In this document: positions 8,482-17,385 of the stretch, piece by piece | Layout: each line of letters begins with the position of its first letter | Position numbering within the stretch: the first letter of the stretch is position 1 | Translations under genes and position numbers: made by a program | Notes under the pieces: generated by a model | Told to the model about the DNA's origin: nothing | Database searches by the model: none | What the model saw: the letters and a program-made list of their open reading frames with translations, nothing else | Assembly (NCBI RefSeq): GCF_036192275.1 | Contig: NZ_CP108088.1 | Location: 1,674,001-1,738,000 of the forward strand | DNA from: Streptomyces sp. NBC_00250 | Lineage (GTDB): Bacteria > Actinomycetota > Actinomycetes > Streptomycetales > Streptomycetaceae | Direction of reading: 5' to 3' | DNA length: 64,000 bases

Positions 8482-10212
8482 TCACGCCTGGACGAGTGCC
8501 GCGCCCCGTTCCTCCACGATCCGGCGCCGCAGCGCGGCACGGTCCGGTTTGCCGGCGGCGGTGAGCGGCAGCTCGGGCAGCGGGAGCAGGTGCTCGGGGT
8601 GCTTGTGCCGGTCGAGCCCCGACTCGGCCAGATGCTCACCGAGTTCCGCGAGCGACGGGACCCGCGCTCCCCTGGTCACCAGGCAGGCGGCGAGCCGCTC
8701 CCCCATCAGCGGGTCCGGCACCCCCACGCAGACCACGTCCCGCACCTGCGGATGGGAGGCGAGTCCGCGCTCGACCTCGGCGGGGCTGATGTTGGCGCCG
8801 CCGCGTATCACGACGTCCTTGAGGCGGCCGACGACGTGGAGGACGCCTTCGTCGTCGAGGAATCCGAGGTCGCCGGTGCGGACCCAGCCCTCGGGCGTGC
8901 GGTAGCGGGCGTCGAGGTCCGGGGAGGCCACGTAGCAGAGCGGGGTCATCGGGCCGCGCGAGACGATCTCGCCGATCCGCCCGTCGGTCAGCTCCTCGTG
9001 GGTGTCGGGGTCGGCGATGCGGATCTCCGCTACCCGGGGATCGGGCTTTCCCGCGACGACACCGGAGCGGTCGGTGGGCGGCACCGTGTGCTGAAGTCCG
9101 GTGTGGCAGTTGACGCCGTCCGCCGATCCGTACAGGTTGACGACCGGGCAGCCGAACGCCTCGGCCGCCGCCTTCGCGGTGGCCTCGTCGAGGGGTGCGC
9201 CGCCCAGGACGAGCGCGGTGGGCGCCGGAAGAGGATCCTCCTTGCCCTCCAAGGTCTCCAGGGCCTCACTGGTCTCCCTGATCTCCCTGGTCTCCTTGGT
9301 CTCCCTGGTCTCCTTGGTCTCCTTGGTCTCCAGCATCATCCGGAGCATGGTGGGGACGCCGAGGATGTGGGTGGGCGCGTGGTCCCGTACGGCGGCGAGC
9401 GCGGCCTCGGGGGTGAAGTGGTCGAGCAGGACGAGGGTGCCGCCGTGCCGGGCGAGGGTGACGGCCGTGCCGTTGGAGCCGAAGGCCGAGCCGAGCGGGA
9501 CGAGGAAGAGGCAGCGGGGCGGGGTGTCGTCGGGCATGAGGGAGGCGAAGAAGTTCCCCCGCCCTCCGGCCAGGGCGTTGTGGGAGTACGCGATCATCTT
9601 CGGCTCCGCCTCCGACCCGGAGGAGACGAGGATGCGGGCCGCGCTGTCGGGGTCGGGGCGGGCCGCCACGAAGCCGATGGGGTCGGTACGGAGGAGTTCC
9701 GCGAGCGGAATCGTTCCTTCTGGCGCCCTGCCGGGTCCGGCGGCGATCACGTGCCGCAGTGCGGGCAGGGCCGCGGCCAGGGCCTTGAGGTCGGCCGCGT
9801 GCGTCTGGCCGCGATGCTCCGTGGCGGCGATGACCGCCACGGCCTCCGAACGGCGCAGCAGGCCCTCGGCCTCCGCGGCCCCGCGGCCGACCGGGAAGGG
9901 AAGGGCGATCGCGCCCAGGGCGGCGAGGGCCAGGTCCGCGATGACGGCGTTGCGGTGGTTGGGGAGTTGTACGGCGACGACGTCCCCGCCGCCGACGCCG
10001 AGGCCGCGCAGGCCCTCGGCCAGACATCGGACCTTGCGGTCGAGAGCGGTGTAACAGAGCTTGCCCTTGGCGTCGATGACGGCCGTGCGGTGCAGGTCGG
10101 CGATCTGCCGGGCCCGGAACAGGCTGTAGAGATCGAGGTCCGGGCAGGTGCCGTCCACCGCCCAGGAGCGGCGGAGCCGAGTGGGCAGCAGGTCGGTCAG
10201 GGTGACGGTCAC
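8482..10212 (-). CDS. Class I adenylate-forming enzyme (acyl-CoA synthetase family)
   Basis: A 576-residue AMP-binding (ANL) enzyme that would activate a carboxylic acid with ATP and transfer it to CoA. Visible core motifs are the P-loop-like SSGSEAEPKMIAYSH, YGSADG, GWVRTGDLGFLDDEG, GRLKDVVIRGGANISP and a C-terminal AAGKPDR lysine. The P-loop departs from the usual SGTTGxPK. Between the N-terminal subdomains lies an inserted Glu-Thr-Lys/Arg repeat of about 30 residues (see repeat at 9239-9333). The GTG at 10212 overlaps the stop of the CoA-transferase gene (GTGA), so the two are coupled. The substrate acid is unknown. Confidence 0.85.
   Translation of the reverse strand: MTVTLTDLLPTRLRRSWAVDGTCPDLDLYSLFRARQIADLHRTAVIDAKGKLCYTALDRKVRCLAEGLRGLGVGGGDVVAVQLPNHRNAVIADLALAALGAIALPFPVGRGAAEAEGLLRRSEAVAVIAATEHRGQTHAADLKALAAALPALRHVIAAGPGRAPEGTIPLAELLRTDPIGFVAARPDPDSAARILVSSGSEAEPKMIAYSHNALAGGRGNFFASLMPDDTPPRCLFLVPLGSAFGSNGTAVTLARHGGTLVLLDHFTPEAALAAVRDHAPTHILGVPTMLRMMLETKETKETRETKETREIRETSEALETLEGKEDPLPAPTALVLGGAPLDEATAKAAAEAFGCPVVNLYGSADGVNCHTGLQHTVPPTDRSGVVAGKPDPRVAEIRIADPDTHEELTDGRIGEIVSRGPMTPLCYVASPDLDARYRTPEGWVRTGDLGFLDDEGVLHVVGRLKDVVIRGGANISPAEVERGLASHPQVRDVVCVGVPDPLMGERLAACLVTRGARVPSLAELGEHLAESGLDRHKHPEHLLPLPELPLTAAGKPDRAALRRRIVEERGAALVQA
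9239..9333 (-). repeat. 9-bp tandem repeat encoding an ETK/ETR tract inside the ligase
   Basis: Variants of ggtctcctt/ggtctccct recur with a 9-bp period, encoding repeated Glu-Thr-Lys and Glu-Thr-Arg triplets within the adenylation domain. The period keeps the reading frame, so length changes should be tolerated. Simple-sequence coding repeats like this often vary in number between strains. Confidence 0.75.
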
Positions 10213-12008
10213 GCGAAGCTCCAGGGGTCGGGAACGGCGGGGGCGCCGTGCGCGTCCCGGCCGATCGGGCCGGACAGGCGCGGGTCGTGGTGGAGGCCGG
10301 TCAGGTCGGTGGTGACGGCGGTCGCCGTCAGGCCGTGGTGGCGCAGCCGGTCCAGGGCGTCCTCCGTGCACATCCCCCGGACGTCGTACGCGGCGGCGGC
10401 CGTCGCGCAGGCGTCGCTCGGTGCGATCCAGCCGTCCGAGGTCCGGAGCGGGTGGCGGAAGCCGGCGGGCCTGCGCGGGTCCTCGCCCCTCGCGGCTCTT
10501 CGCAGCGCGGGGGCGAGCAGGGTGTCGGCCGCGCCGAGGAGCGAGGACTCGACCCGTACGCCGTGTCCGGTGCGCTCGCGCAGCAGGAGTCCGGCGAGGA
10601 CCGCCTCGGTTCCGTGCAGTCCACCCAGGAGGTCGAGGAGCGTCATCAGGGACGGTACGGGCGGTTCGCCGGCCGGGTGGACGGCCTCCCCGGCGCCGGT
10701 TCGGGCCTGCACCATGAAGTCGGTGCCCATGGGGGCGTCGTCGATGCGGTCGGCCCAGCCGCCGGTGTAGGCGTACACGAGGGCCGGGTTGGCGTCGGCC
10801 AGGTGATCGGCGTCGAGTGCGAGCTCGGCGGCCTTGCCCGGGGCCCAGTTGTGCAGGAACACATCGGCTCCGGCGGCGAGTTCGCGCAGCCGACGCCGGT
10901 CGCCGGCCGACTTGATGTCGATCTCGACGGCCTCCTTGCCCCGGTTGAGCGCGAGCCAGCGGGCCGAGACCCCGTCGCAGGCTGGCGGCATCCCGCGCAG
11001 CGGATCGCCGCCCGGCGGCTCGATCCGGACCACCCGCGCCCCGAGCAGCCCCAACAGGTGCGCGGCGAGCGGTGCTTGGATGCGGCGGCCCGCTTCGAGG
11101 ACGGTCAGGCCGGCCAGCGGAAGACGTGCGTGGCGGTCGCCCTCGGCACCCCCACCCGGCCTGGGACCAGGGGCGGTCGCCGGGTACCCGGGGCGCAGCG
11201 CGTCCAGGGACCACGGGTCGGCGCCGTCGTCCTCCCCGGCCCGCTCGGCGAGCGTGCGCAGTCGGCACACCTCCGCTCCGGACAGTCCGGCCGCCTGCCG
11301 GATCCGCTGCCAGGTGTGGAGCCGGGTCGTCTCGTGCAGGACGACCGGGAACGGCGCGCAGGCGGTGGCGTACCGGAACTGGAAGGGGCGCCATCCCACC
11401 CGTATCGCATCGGCGGGAGCCTCCAGGGCCCGCCAGAACGCGGCCCAGTCTCCGGGGTCGAGCGTCTCCAGCTCGAAGAGGACGCCGTCGGCGGAGGTGA
11501 ACGGCGGCCCGCCGGGGGCGGGTTCGACGGCCTCCGGCTCGTCGGCTCCGGAGGCGGCGAGGTACTGGGAGACGGTGAGCAGGCCGGTGCGGTCGGCCGT
11601 CGTGCTCAGGAGCGGTGCCGGGCCGGCCCCTCGGGCCTGACCGATGAGTCCGGCGAGCAGTCCCTGGACGGTGAGCACGCCGGTGGCGGTGGCCAGCCAG
11701 TCGACGGCGAGGCCGCGCGGTGTCCCGTGGCGGCGTCCGTGCACGGCCATGACGCCGGTGGCGGCCTGCGCGGTGGCCTCGTCCTCGACGCCGGAGCCGC
11801 GCGCACCCCACGCGGTGCGGGCCGTGACGGGCCCGAAGCCGCCGCCGTCGAGCACGATCTCCCCGGCGCCCGTGTCGTGCGACCGCGCCCCGAGTCGACC
11901 GAGATGGTCGCCGACGACCCTGGTCAGGGCCGGAGGCCCGGCGATCTCGAAACGGAGTGCGTCGAGCGGGCGGCGGACCGCGCTGTGCGTGGTCGCTGGT
12001 GACGGCAT
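10209..12008 (-). CDS. CaiB/BaiF family CoA-transferase
   Basis: A 599-residue class III CoA-transferase. The second half is the recognisable part: LAGLTVLEAGRRIQAPLAAHLLGLLGARVVRIE (about 330-362), then ALNRGKEAVEIDI, the ADVFLHNWAPG strand and LLGGLHGTEAVLAGL. The first ~300 residues look like a degenerate second CoA-transferase half, so the protein resembles an internally duplicated (two-domain) member. The start at 12008 was chosen for its AGGAGAGG ribosome site. It is coupled to the downstream ligase and divergent from an acyl-CoA dehydrogenase. Together they suggest a small pathway for activating and desaturating an acyl group. Confidence 0.82.
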   Translation of the reverse strand: MPSPATTHSAVRRPLDALRFEIAGPPALTRVVGDHLGRLGARSHDTGAGEIVLDGGGFGPVTARTAWGARGSGVEDEATAQAATGVMAVHGRRHGTPRGLAVDWLATATGVLTVQGLLAGLIGQARGAGPAPLLSTTADRTGLLTVSQYLAASGADEPEAVEPAPGGPPFTSADGVLFELETLDPGDWAAFWRALEAPADAIRVGWRPFQFRYATACAPFPVVLHETTRLHTWQRIRQAAGLSGAEVCRLRTLAERAGEDDGADPWSLDALRPGYPATAPGPRPGGGAEGDRHARLPLAGLTVLEAGRRIQAPLAAHLLGLLGARVVRIEPPGGDPLRGMPPACDGVSARWLALNRGKEAVEIDIKSAGDRRRLRELAAGADVFLHNWAPGKAAELALDADHLADANPALVYAYTGGWADRIDDAPMGTDFMVQARTGAGEAVHPAGEPPVPSLMTLLDLLGGLHGTEAVLAGLLLRERTGHGVRVESSLLGAADTLLAPALRRAARGEDPRRPAGFRHPLRTSDGWIAPSDACATAAAAYDVRGMCTEDALDRLRHHGLTATAVTTDLTGLHHDPRLSGPIGRDAHGAPAVPDPWSFA

Positions 12009-12055
12009 GCCTCTCCTCTCCTGGCGCGGCGAGGGCCGGCGCTCGGGGACCGCCA

Positions 12056-12121
12056 CCGTGCGGGACTGTCACGGTGCGGGAACTGACTCGGTGCGGGAAC
12101 TGATCCGGTGCGGGAACTGGC
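12056..12121. repeat. Four tandem ~17-bp repeats in a divergent promoter
   Basis: The core gtgcggga starts at 12058, 12074, 12091 and 12108, giving periods of 16, 17 and 17 bp; the last three share gtgcgggaactg. The array sits between the divergent starts of the CoA-transferase (12008) and acyl-CoA dehydrogenase (12201) genes. Its position suggests an array of regulator sites, but no binding protein is known. Confidence 0.65.
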
Positions 12122-12200
12122 GGGCCGGTGCGCCCGACCACTTCCCCGGGCAGGCAGTCGGACGCGTGTTCTGCCGAGTTCCCGGGATGGAGGAGAAACC

Positions 12201-13382
12201 ATGACGGATCATGACGTACCGGATGTCGACCTGCTGCGGAAGCGGGTGTCCGCGTTCGTCCGCGACCGGGTGTTCCCGTGCGAGCCCCTGCTCGACGCCG
12301 GTGGACCGGCCGCCGGCGAGGTGCGGGAGCGGCTGCGGGCGGAGGCGCGCGGGGCGGGCCTCTGGGCGTTGCCCCTGCCGTCCGAACTGGGCGGCGGGGG
12401 GCTGGCATTGAGCGCGTACGCGAAGCTCGCCGAGGCCGAGGGCGCCAGCGACCACGGTCCGGCCGCCCTGGGGTCGGCGTCCCTCCTCGACGTGACCATG
12501 CTGTCCCGGCACGGCTCCTCGCGGGTGCGCTCGGACCACCTCACCCGCCTGGTCGCCGGTGACCTCCGCGCCTGCTACGCGATGACGGAGCCGGACACAC
12601 CCGGAACGGAGCCCGCGCTCACGGCGACCCTGGCCGAGCGGCGGGCTGGTGGCGGCTGGAGCGTCACCGGGCGCAAGTGGTTCGTGTCGAACGCGGCGGA
12701 CGCCGACCTGGTGACCGTGCTCGCCCGCACGAGCGGATCGGCCGGGGACCGCGAGGGGCTGTCCCTGCTCCTCGTCCCCACGGACTCCCCCGGCTTCCGG
12801 GTCGTCCGCGAGCTGCCCGTCCTGGGCGCGACCGGGCAGTACGAGATCGAGCTCGACCATGTCGAGGTCGCCGAGGACGGCCTCGTCGGCGAACCCGGCC
12901 GGGCGCTCGCCGTCGCGGGCGAGCGACTCCAACTGGGGCGTACGCTCCGGGCCTTGCGCTGGATCGGTCAGGCACAGCGGGCCTTCGACCTCATGTGTGG
13001 GCGCGCCACCGCACGGCAGGGCGCCCGAGGACCGCTCGCGGACCGGCAGCTCGTCCAACAGCACGTCTTCGAGGCACTGTTGGCCTTGCGGACCGCACGT
13101 CCGCTCGTCCACGAGGCGATGGCGCTGGTCGCCGAGGGCCGGGACGCCCAGGTGGAGGTGGGCCTGGCGAAGACGGCGGCGGCCCGCACTCTTCAGGACG
13201 TCGCGGACCGGGCCGTCCAGGTCTTCGGCGCCGCCGGGCTCGGCCCGGACACCCCGCTTCCCTCGCTGTTCCGTACGGGCCGGACGGCCCGGATCCTCGA
13301 CGGGCCCGACGAGCAGCACATCTCCTCGGTCGCCCGGCGCGTACTGCGGAGCCGGCAGGATCCGGCCGTCACACCCTCCTGA
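12201..13382 (+). CDS. Acyl-CoA dehydrogenase family flavoprotein
   Basis: A 393-residue FAD enzyme with the three-part acyl-CoA dehydrogenase fold. The mid-domain substrate/FAD segment is ACYAMTEPDTPGTEP (about 117-131) followed by GRKWFVSNAADADLV. The C-terminal helical domain has QVFGAAGLGPDTPLP. The ATG at 12201 follows GGAGGAGAAACC; an upstream in-frame ATG at 12108 lies in the repeat array and lacks such a site. The usual catalytic Glu is not obvious by eye. Its 3' end overlaps the convergent GH88-like gene by 14 bp. It is divergent from, and presumably functions with, the CoA-transferase/ligase pair. Confidence 0.85.
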   Translation: MTDHDVPDVDLLRKRVSAFVRDRVFPCEPLLDAGGPAAGEVRERLRAEARGAGLWALPLPSELGGGGLALSAYAKLAEAEGASDHGPAALGSASLLDVTMLSRHGSSRVRSDHLTRLVAGDLRACYAMTEPDTPGTEPALTATLAERRAGGGWSVTGRKWFVSNAADADLVTVLARTSGSAGDREGLSLLLVPTDSPGFRVVRELPVLGATGQYEIELDHVEVAEDGLVGEPGRALAVAGERLQLGRTLRALRWIGQAQRAFDLMCGRATARQGARGPLADRQLVQQHVFEALLALRTARPLVHEAMALVAEGRDAQVEVGLAKTAAARTLQDVADRAVQVFGAAGLGPDTPLPSLFRTGRTARILDGPDEQHISSVARRVLRSRQDPAVTPS

Positions 13383-14457
13383 GGTCGACCCGACCGAGGA
13401 GCGCGGTGAGGCCGAGGGCCAGGAAGAAGTCGCCCCAGACCAGTTCGTGCCGGACGGCCGTGCCGTGGGGCGCGTCGTAGCACCCGTCGAGGAGCATGCC
13501 CGACGGACGGGGACCGCCCGGGCGGGTGAGGTGGGCCTGCGCGAGCCGGTGCAGCACGGCCTCCGCGCGAGCGACGCACGCGGGAACCCACCCGGCTCCG
13601 GGGACGAGCGCGAGCTTCAGCAGCGCGACCGCCGCGATGGCGGCGGCCGAGGTGTCCAGGGGCCCGTCAGGATGGTCGGCGTCGGCGGGCGGGACGAGCG
13701 GTCCGGTGAGGAACTCACCCCGTTCGAGGAGCAGTTCCGCCACTTCGGTCAGCCGGTCCGTGCGCGACGACGGGTTCCTCGCGTGGACGAAGGCGTCCGC
13801 CACGGCCAGCAGCAGCCATGCCTCGCCCCTGGTCCAGCCGGGCGCCGGTTCGGATTCGGCCGACCAGCCGCTCGCCTCGTCCCAGCGCCAGGCCGGGCGG
13901 GGGCGTCGCTCCCCCGGGCGCGGCAGACACAGCTCCAGGTGACGGTGCAGGTGCGCGGCGGCCGCCGCCTGCCCCTCGGTCCCGGCGGATACCAGCAGGG
14001 GTACGAGGCCCGGCACGCCGTCCGCACGCGCCCGCAGCCGTGGGCCGCCGAGCGCCGCCCCCCAGGGGACCAGGCCCAGCGTCGCGTCCCAGGCGGCGAG
14101 GGCGGACTTCGCCGCGTGATCACGCAGCGCGTCGGCCGCTTCGTCCCCGGCGGCCAGGGCCGTGCCGTACCAGACGATGAGGCCGCGGGTCGCGGTGTCC
14201 GCCCCGGCCCACGGAGCGAGCCGGGCGGTGACGTCGGCCGCCGCCGAACGGTGTGCGTCGAGGCCGGTGTGCCGGGCCCTGAGCCAGAGCAGTCCGGCCC
14301 AGAACCCTCCGGTCCAGGACCCGCGGCCGGTGCTGGTCCACCGGCCGTCGGCCGGGTCGGCGTACAGCGGGAAACGCGCACCCACCTGCCCGGCGGTCTC
14401 CACCACACGCCGAAACAGCAGGCCGAGGGCCTCTTCGGCCCAGTCCCTGCCCGTCAC
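13369..14457 (-). CDS. Glycoside hydrolase family 88-like protein (unsaturated glucuronyl hydrolase type)
   Basis: A 362-residue (alpha/alpha)6-barrel-like protein. Motifs match the GH88 family: GSWTGGFWAGLLWLRARHTG near residue 45, the DTSAAAIAAVALLKLA block, and a C-terminal GCYDAPHGTAVRHELVWGDF. Family members cleave unsaturated uronic acids from oligosaccharides left by polysaccharide lyases. No signal peptide is visible, suggesting action on imported oligosaccharides. The GTG at 14457 overlaps the stop of the upstream MFS gene (GTGA), so the transporter and hydrolase are made together. The true substrate could differ from glucuronides. Confidence 0.75.
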   Translation of the reverse strand: MTGRDWAEEALGLLFRRVVETAGQVGARFPLYADPADGRWTSTGRGSWTGGFWAGLLWLRARHTGLDAHRSAAADVTARLAPWAGADTATRGLIVWYGTALAAGDEAADALRDHAAKSALAAWDATLGLVPWGAALGGPRLRARADGVPGLVPLLVSAGTEGQAAAAAHLHRHLELCLPRPGERRPRPAWRWDEASGWSAESEPAPGWTRGEAWLLLAVADAFVHARNPSSRTDRLTEVAELLLERGEFLTGPLVPPADADHPDGPLDTSAAAIAAVALLKLALVPGAGWVPACVARAEAVLHRLAQAHLTRPGGPRPSGMLLDGCYDAPHGTAVRHELVWGDFFLALGLTALLGRVDLRRV

Positions 14458-15671
14458 GCCGGGACGCCCGTCGCCGTACGGCGGTCCCGCAGCGCCCAGG
14501 CGAAGGCGACGGCTCCGGCGGCAGCGAACTCGACCGCCACCAGGGCCCAGCCCTCGCCGTACCGGCCGCGCTCCGCGAGCAGCCCGAACAGCGGTGGCCC
14601 GACGGCGAACCCGGCGAAGAACCCGGCGGCGACCAGCGCCGAGTCCTGCCCGGCCCGGCCGGGCGCGGAGCGCTGCATCACGAGCACCATCGAGACCGCG
14701 TTGCCGGACACGGCGAACACCCCCACCGCCAGGGCCCCCACCCACACGAGCGGCTCGACGCGAAGGGCCGCGGCCAGGAGCAGGGCCGCTCCCACGGCCC
14801 CGCTCGCGAGCAGGCCGGGAAGCCAGGGCGCCCGCGCGGGCGTGGCGGCCCGGGACCAGCCGACCCGTCCGGCGATCCCCGCGACGCCCAGGACGGCGAT
14901 CAGCGCCCCCGCCGCGGAGAGCCCCATGCCCAGACGCCGGGCGCCGAACAGCGCGAGGTACGTGTTGACGGAGGCGATGCCCGCCCCCAGGAAGAACGAG
15001 TAGGCGGCGAGCCGGCGCACGAGGCCACCGGCAGGGGATGGTGTACGGAGTGCGGGGTCGCCCTTGGGCGGTGCGTCGGCCGGCAGCGCCCGCCAGGCCC
15101 AACCCGCCGCGACGAGAGCCGCCCCGGCGGCCAGCCACACCGCACCCCGCCAGCCGATCACGCTCGCCGTGGCGGCGAGCGGCAGCCCGGCCGCGAAGGC
15201 GCCGAGCTGGACCCCGGACTGCTTGGTGCCGGTCACGCTGCCGCGCTTCGGCGCCGGGACGGTGGCCAGGATCGCCTTGTTCGTCGCCGGGTTGGCGAGC
15301 GCCTGCGGCAGACCGCCGAGGGCGACGGCCGCGAGCAGCAGGGCGGGGCCAGGAGCCGCGCCGATCAGGCCCAGCGCCGACGCCGAGACGGCGAGCAGCG
15401 CCACGAGTGCCCGGCGGGGGCCGATCCGGTCGACGATCCGGCCGCCGGCGGGCGAGAGCACGGCGGCCGTGCCGAACCCCACCGTCGTGGTCAGGCCGAG
15501 GACGGTCTCCGAGACGCCGAGCCGGTCGACGAGCCGCGGACCGAGCGCTCCGATCAGGAAGAGCTGCATCATCGAGAAGGCCATGGCCGTGGTCAGGAGC
15601 GCGGTCAGCCCTCGTACCGCGCCACCTCCGGCCCCGGCCGGTGCGATGTCCGGCGCATCCGCGGTCTCCAT
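14454..15671 (-). CDS. MFS transporter
   Basis: A 405-residue, 12-helix major facilitator. The loop 2-3 signature appears as GGRIVDRIGPRRALVAL, and the fifth-helix region reads PKRGSVTGTKQSGVQLGAFA, like the CynX/NimT and related groups. It is coupled to the downstream GH88-like gene. The pair suggests a carbohydrate-acid transporter with its intracellular hydrolase. The direction of transport is not readable from sequence. The 208-bp gap to the next, divergent gene shows no clear operator. Confidence 0.82.
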   Translation of the reverse strand: METADAPDIAPAGAGGGAVRGLTALLTTAMAFSMMQLFLIGALGPRLVDRLGVSETVLGLTTTVGFGTAAVLSPAGGRIVDRIGPRRALVALLAVSASALGLIGAAPGPALLLAAVALGGLPQALANPATNKAILATVPAPKRGSVTGTKQSGVQLGAFAAGLPLAATASVIGWRGAVWLAAGAALVAAGWAWRALPADAPPKGDPALRTPSPAGGLVRRLAAYSFFLGAGIASVNTYLALFGARRLGMGLSAAGALIAVLGVAGIAGRVGWSRAATPARAPWLPGLLASGAVGAALLLAAALRVEPLVWVGALAVGVFAVSGNAVSMVLVMQRSAPGRAGQDSALVAAGFFAGFAVGPPLFGLLAERGRYGEGWALVAVEFAAAGAVAFAWALRDRRTATGVPA

Positions 15672-15879
15672 GTGGCCCCCTCCTCCGTCTCCTCCGTTCG
15701 GCGACGGAGCTCTCCGTCGTCGACCTCCAGAAGTCGTCGCGGCCCACCGTCGAGTTCCCGAGGCACCCTTGTGGGGCGCGCCACAGTCGCGTACTCATGA
15801 CCCGACAGGTCGAGGGGGCGGCCTGGCGGGTGCGGTACCGCCGTCACGCCTCCGGGGAGGGTGCAAGGATGGGCGCGCC

Positions 15880-16521
15880 ATGACACCAGGCCGATGTTCG
15901 CGAGGAGTGCGGGCCGCGACGTTCGCGGCCGTCTGCGTGCTGCTCGCCGCCACCGGCCACATCCTGATGTCCGGGCAGGCCGTGGCCACTTGGGCGCTCT
16001 CCCTCTCCTTCGTCGTGACCGTGGCGGTCGCCTGGTTCCTCGCGGGCGACGAGCGCGGCGTGTCAGCCGTCACGGCGGCGACCGTGGTCGTACAGAGCGT
16101 GCTGCACACGGTGTTCTCCTCGTCGCAGGCGCCGCCCGGCCCGCCGCCGTCGACCACCGCGCACATGGCGATGGATCACGCCCACGCGGCTCATCTGACG
16201 ATGTCTCACACGACGCCCGTCGCCCACGACATGACGGACATGACCTCGTCTTTCGGCATGCTCTCGGCGCACTTGCTGGCCGCACTGCTCAGCGGCCTGT
16301 GGATGGCGTACGGCGAGCGGGCCGCCTTCCGTCTCCTGCGGGCCCTGCCCCTGGGGCTCTTCCGGCCGCTGCGCCTCCTGTTCGGCGTCGTCCTCCCCGT
16401 ACCGCGGGACCGGTCTCGTCTCCGGCCCGTTCGCGCCGCTGACGAGCGCGTACCGCTCCGACTCCTCCTGGCCCATTCGGTCATCTCCCGAGGTCCCCCA
16501 CAGGCACTCGCTGTCCTCTGA
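15880..16521 (+). CDS. Membrane protein with a His/Met-rich extracytoplasmic loop
   Basis: A 213-residue protein with about four or five hydrophobic helices. Between helices 3 and 4 is a loop rich in His and Met (MAMDHAHAAHLTMSH then HDMTDM, about residues 92-117), the sort of sequence that binds copper(I) or copper(II). The C-terminal tail is Arg-rich and cytoplasmic. The ATG at 15880 follows GGGGAGGGTGCAAGG. An ECF sigma factor gene follows on the same strand 138 bp later. In streptomycetes similar proteins occur near copper-handling genes, but none are visible here. Function is unassigned; metal binding is inferred. Confidence 0.65.
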   Translation: MTPGRCSRGVRAATFAAVCVLLAATGHILMSGQAVATWALSLSFVVTVAVAWFLAGDERGVSAVTAATVVVQSVLHTVFSSSQAPPGPPPSTTAHMAMDHAHAAHLTMSHTTPVAHDMTDMTSSFGMLSAHLLAALLSGLWMAYGERAAFRLLRALPLGLFRPLRLLFGVVLPVPRDRSRLRPVRAADERVPLRLLLAHSVISRGPPQALAVL

Positions 16522-16659
16522 CAGCCGGCTCCCCGAGCACGACGGCGCGGTTCCGTCGCTCGGGCATCGGCCACGCCCTTCCGGCCGGCCGTACCAGTCA
16601 CCGGCGTGCCGCCGTTCGCGCGCCGCCGGATTCCCTTTGCCTTCTAAGGACTTGTGGCG

Positions 16660-17343
16660 ATGACTCCTGCCCACGACACCCTCCACCCGGGACCGACGAG
16701 CCCGTCCCGCTCCCCGCACACGGCCGACACTGACGCGGCGACGACCCTGCTCGCGCTGGCGGCCAGGGACGGCGATCCCGCCAAGGCCGACCTTTTCGTG
16801 CGCGCCCTCCACCACGACGTCCGGCGGTACGTCGCCTACCTGAGCGCCGACCGTCAGGCGGCCGACGACCTCACCCAGGAGGTCTTCCTCCGCGCGCTGG
16901 CCGCGCTGCCCCGGTTCGAGGGGCGTTCCTCGGCCCGTACCTGGCTGTTGTCCATAGCCCGCAGGACGGTGGTCGACAGCCTGCGGCACGCGGCCGCCCG
17001 CCCCCGCCTGTCCGATCGGGACGACTGGCAGCGGGAGGCCGAACACACCCAGCCCCAGGGACTCCCCGGTTTCGAGGACGGCATCGCCCTCGCCGAACTC
17101 CTGGCCGCGATCCCGGCCGAGCGGAAGGAGGCGTTCGTCCTCACCCAACTCCTGGGCCTGCCCTACGCCGAGGCCGCCGAGACCATCGGCTGTCCCATCG
17201 GCACGGTCCGCTCACGCGTGGCCCGGGCCCGCGCCTCGCTGGTGGCGCTGCTGCGCGGCGACGAGGAGCCACGGCCCGAACCCGACTGCGACGAGGGCCC
17301 GACGCCCCGCAGGAGGTTCACCCGGGCCCCCGCTCTCGCCTGA
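16660..17343 (+). CDS. ECF-type RNA polymerase sigma factor
   Basis: A 227-residue extracytoplasmic-function sigma factor. Region 2 includes ADRQAADDLTQEVFLRALAAL (core binding and -10 recognition, about 66-86). Region 4 is the helix-turn-helix LLGLPYAEAAETIGCPIGTVRSRVARAR (about 163-190). It lacks regions 1.1 and 3. The ATG at 16660 gives proper spacing to AAGGAC; a GTG at 16654 is closer than usual. No anti-sigma gene follows. The upstream His/Met-rich membrane protein is the only nearby candidate partner. The C-terminal ~35 residues are a proline/arginine-rich extension. Confidence 0.9.
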   Translation: MTPAHDTLHPGPTSPSRSPHTADTDAATTLLALAARDGDPAKADLFVRALHHDVRRYVAYLSADRQAADDLTQEVFLRALAALPRFEGRSSARTWLLSIARRTVVDSLRHAAARPRLSDRDDWQREAEHTQPQGLPGFEDGIALAELLAAIPAERKEAFVLTQLLGLPYAEAAETIGCPIGTVRSRVARARASLVALLRGDEEPRPEPDCDEGPTPRRRFTRAPALA

Positions 17344-17385
17344 CAGCCCCGTCGCCCGGGCGGAGGCGAACCGCACGACGGTCCG

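Noticed and set aside
8482..12408. A 1308-codon open frame on the minus strand
   Set aside because: Only the part from 10212 is the ligase; the N-terminal part is Arg/Pro-rich shadow of the CoA-transferase gene.
12859..15003. A 714-codon plus-strand frame
   Set aside because: It is antisense to the GH88-like and MFS genes and has shadow composition (Arg/Pro/Ser rich).
8482..15671. A complete secondary-metabolite gene cluster
   Set aside because: No polyketide, peptide synthetase, terpene or similar core gene is present; the CoA triad alone does not define one.
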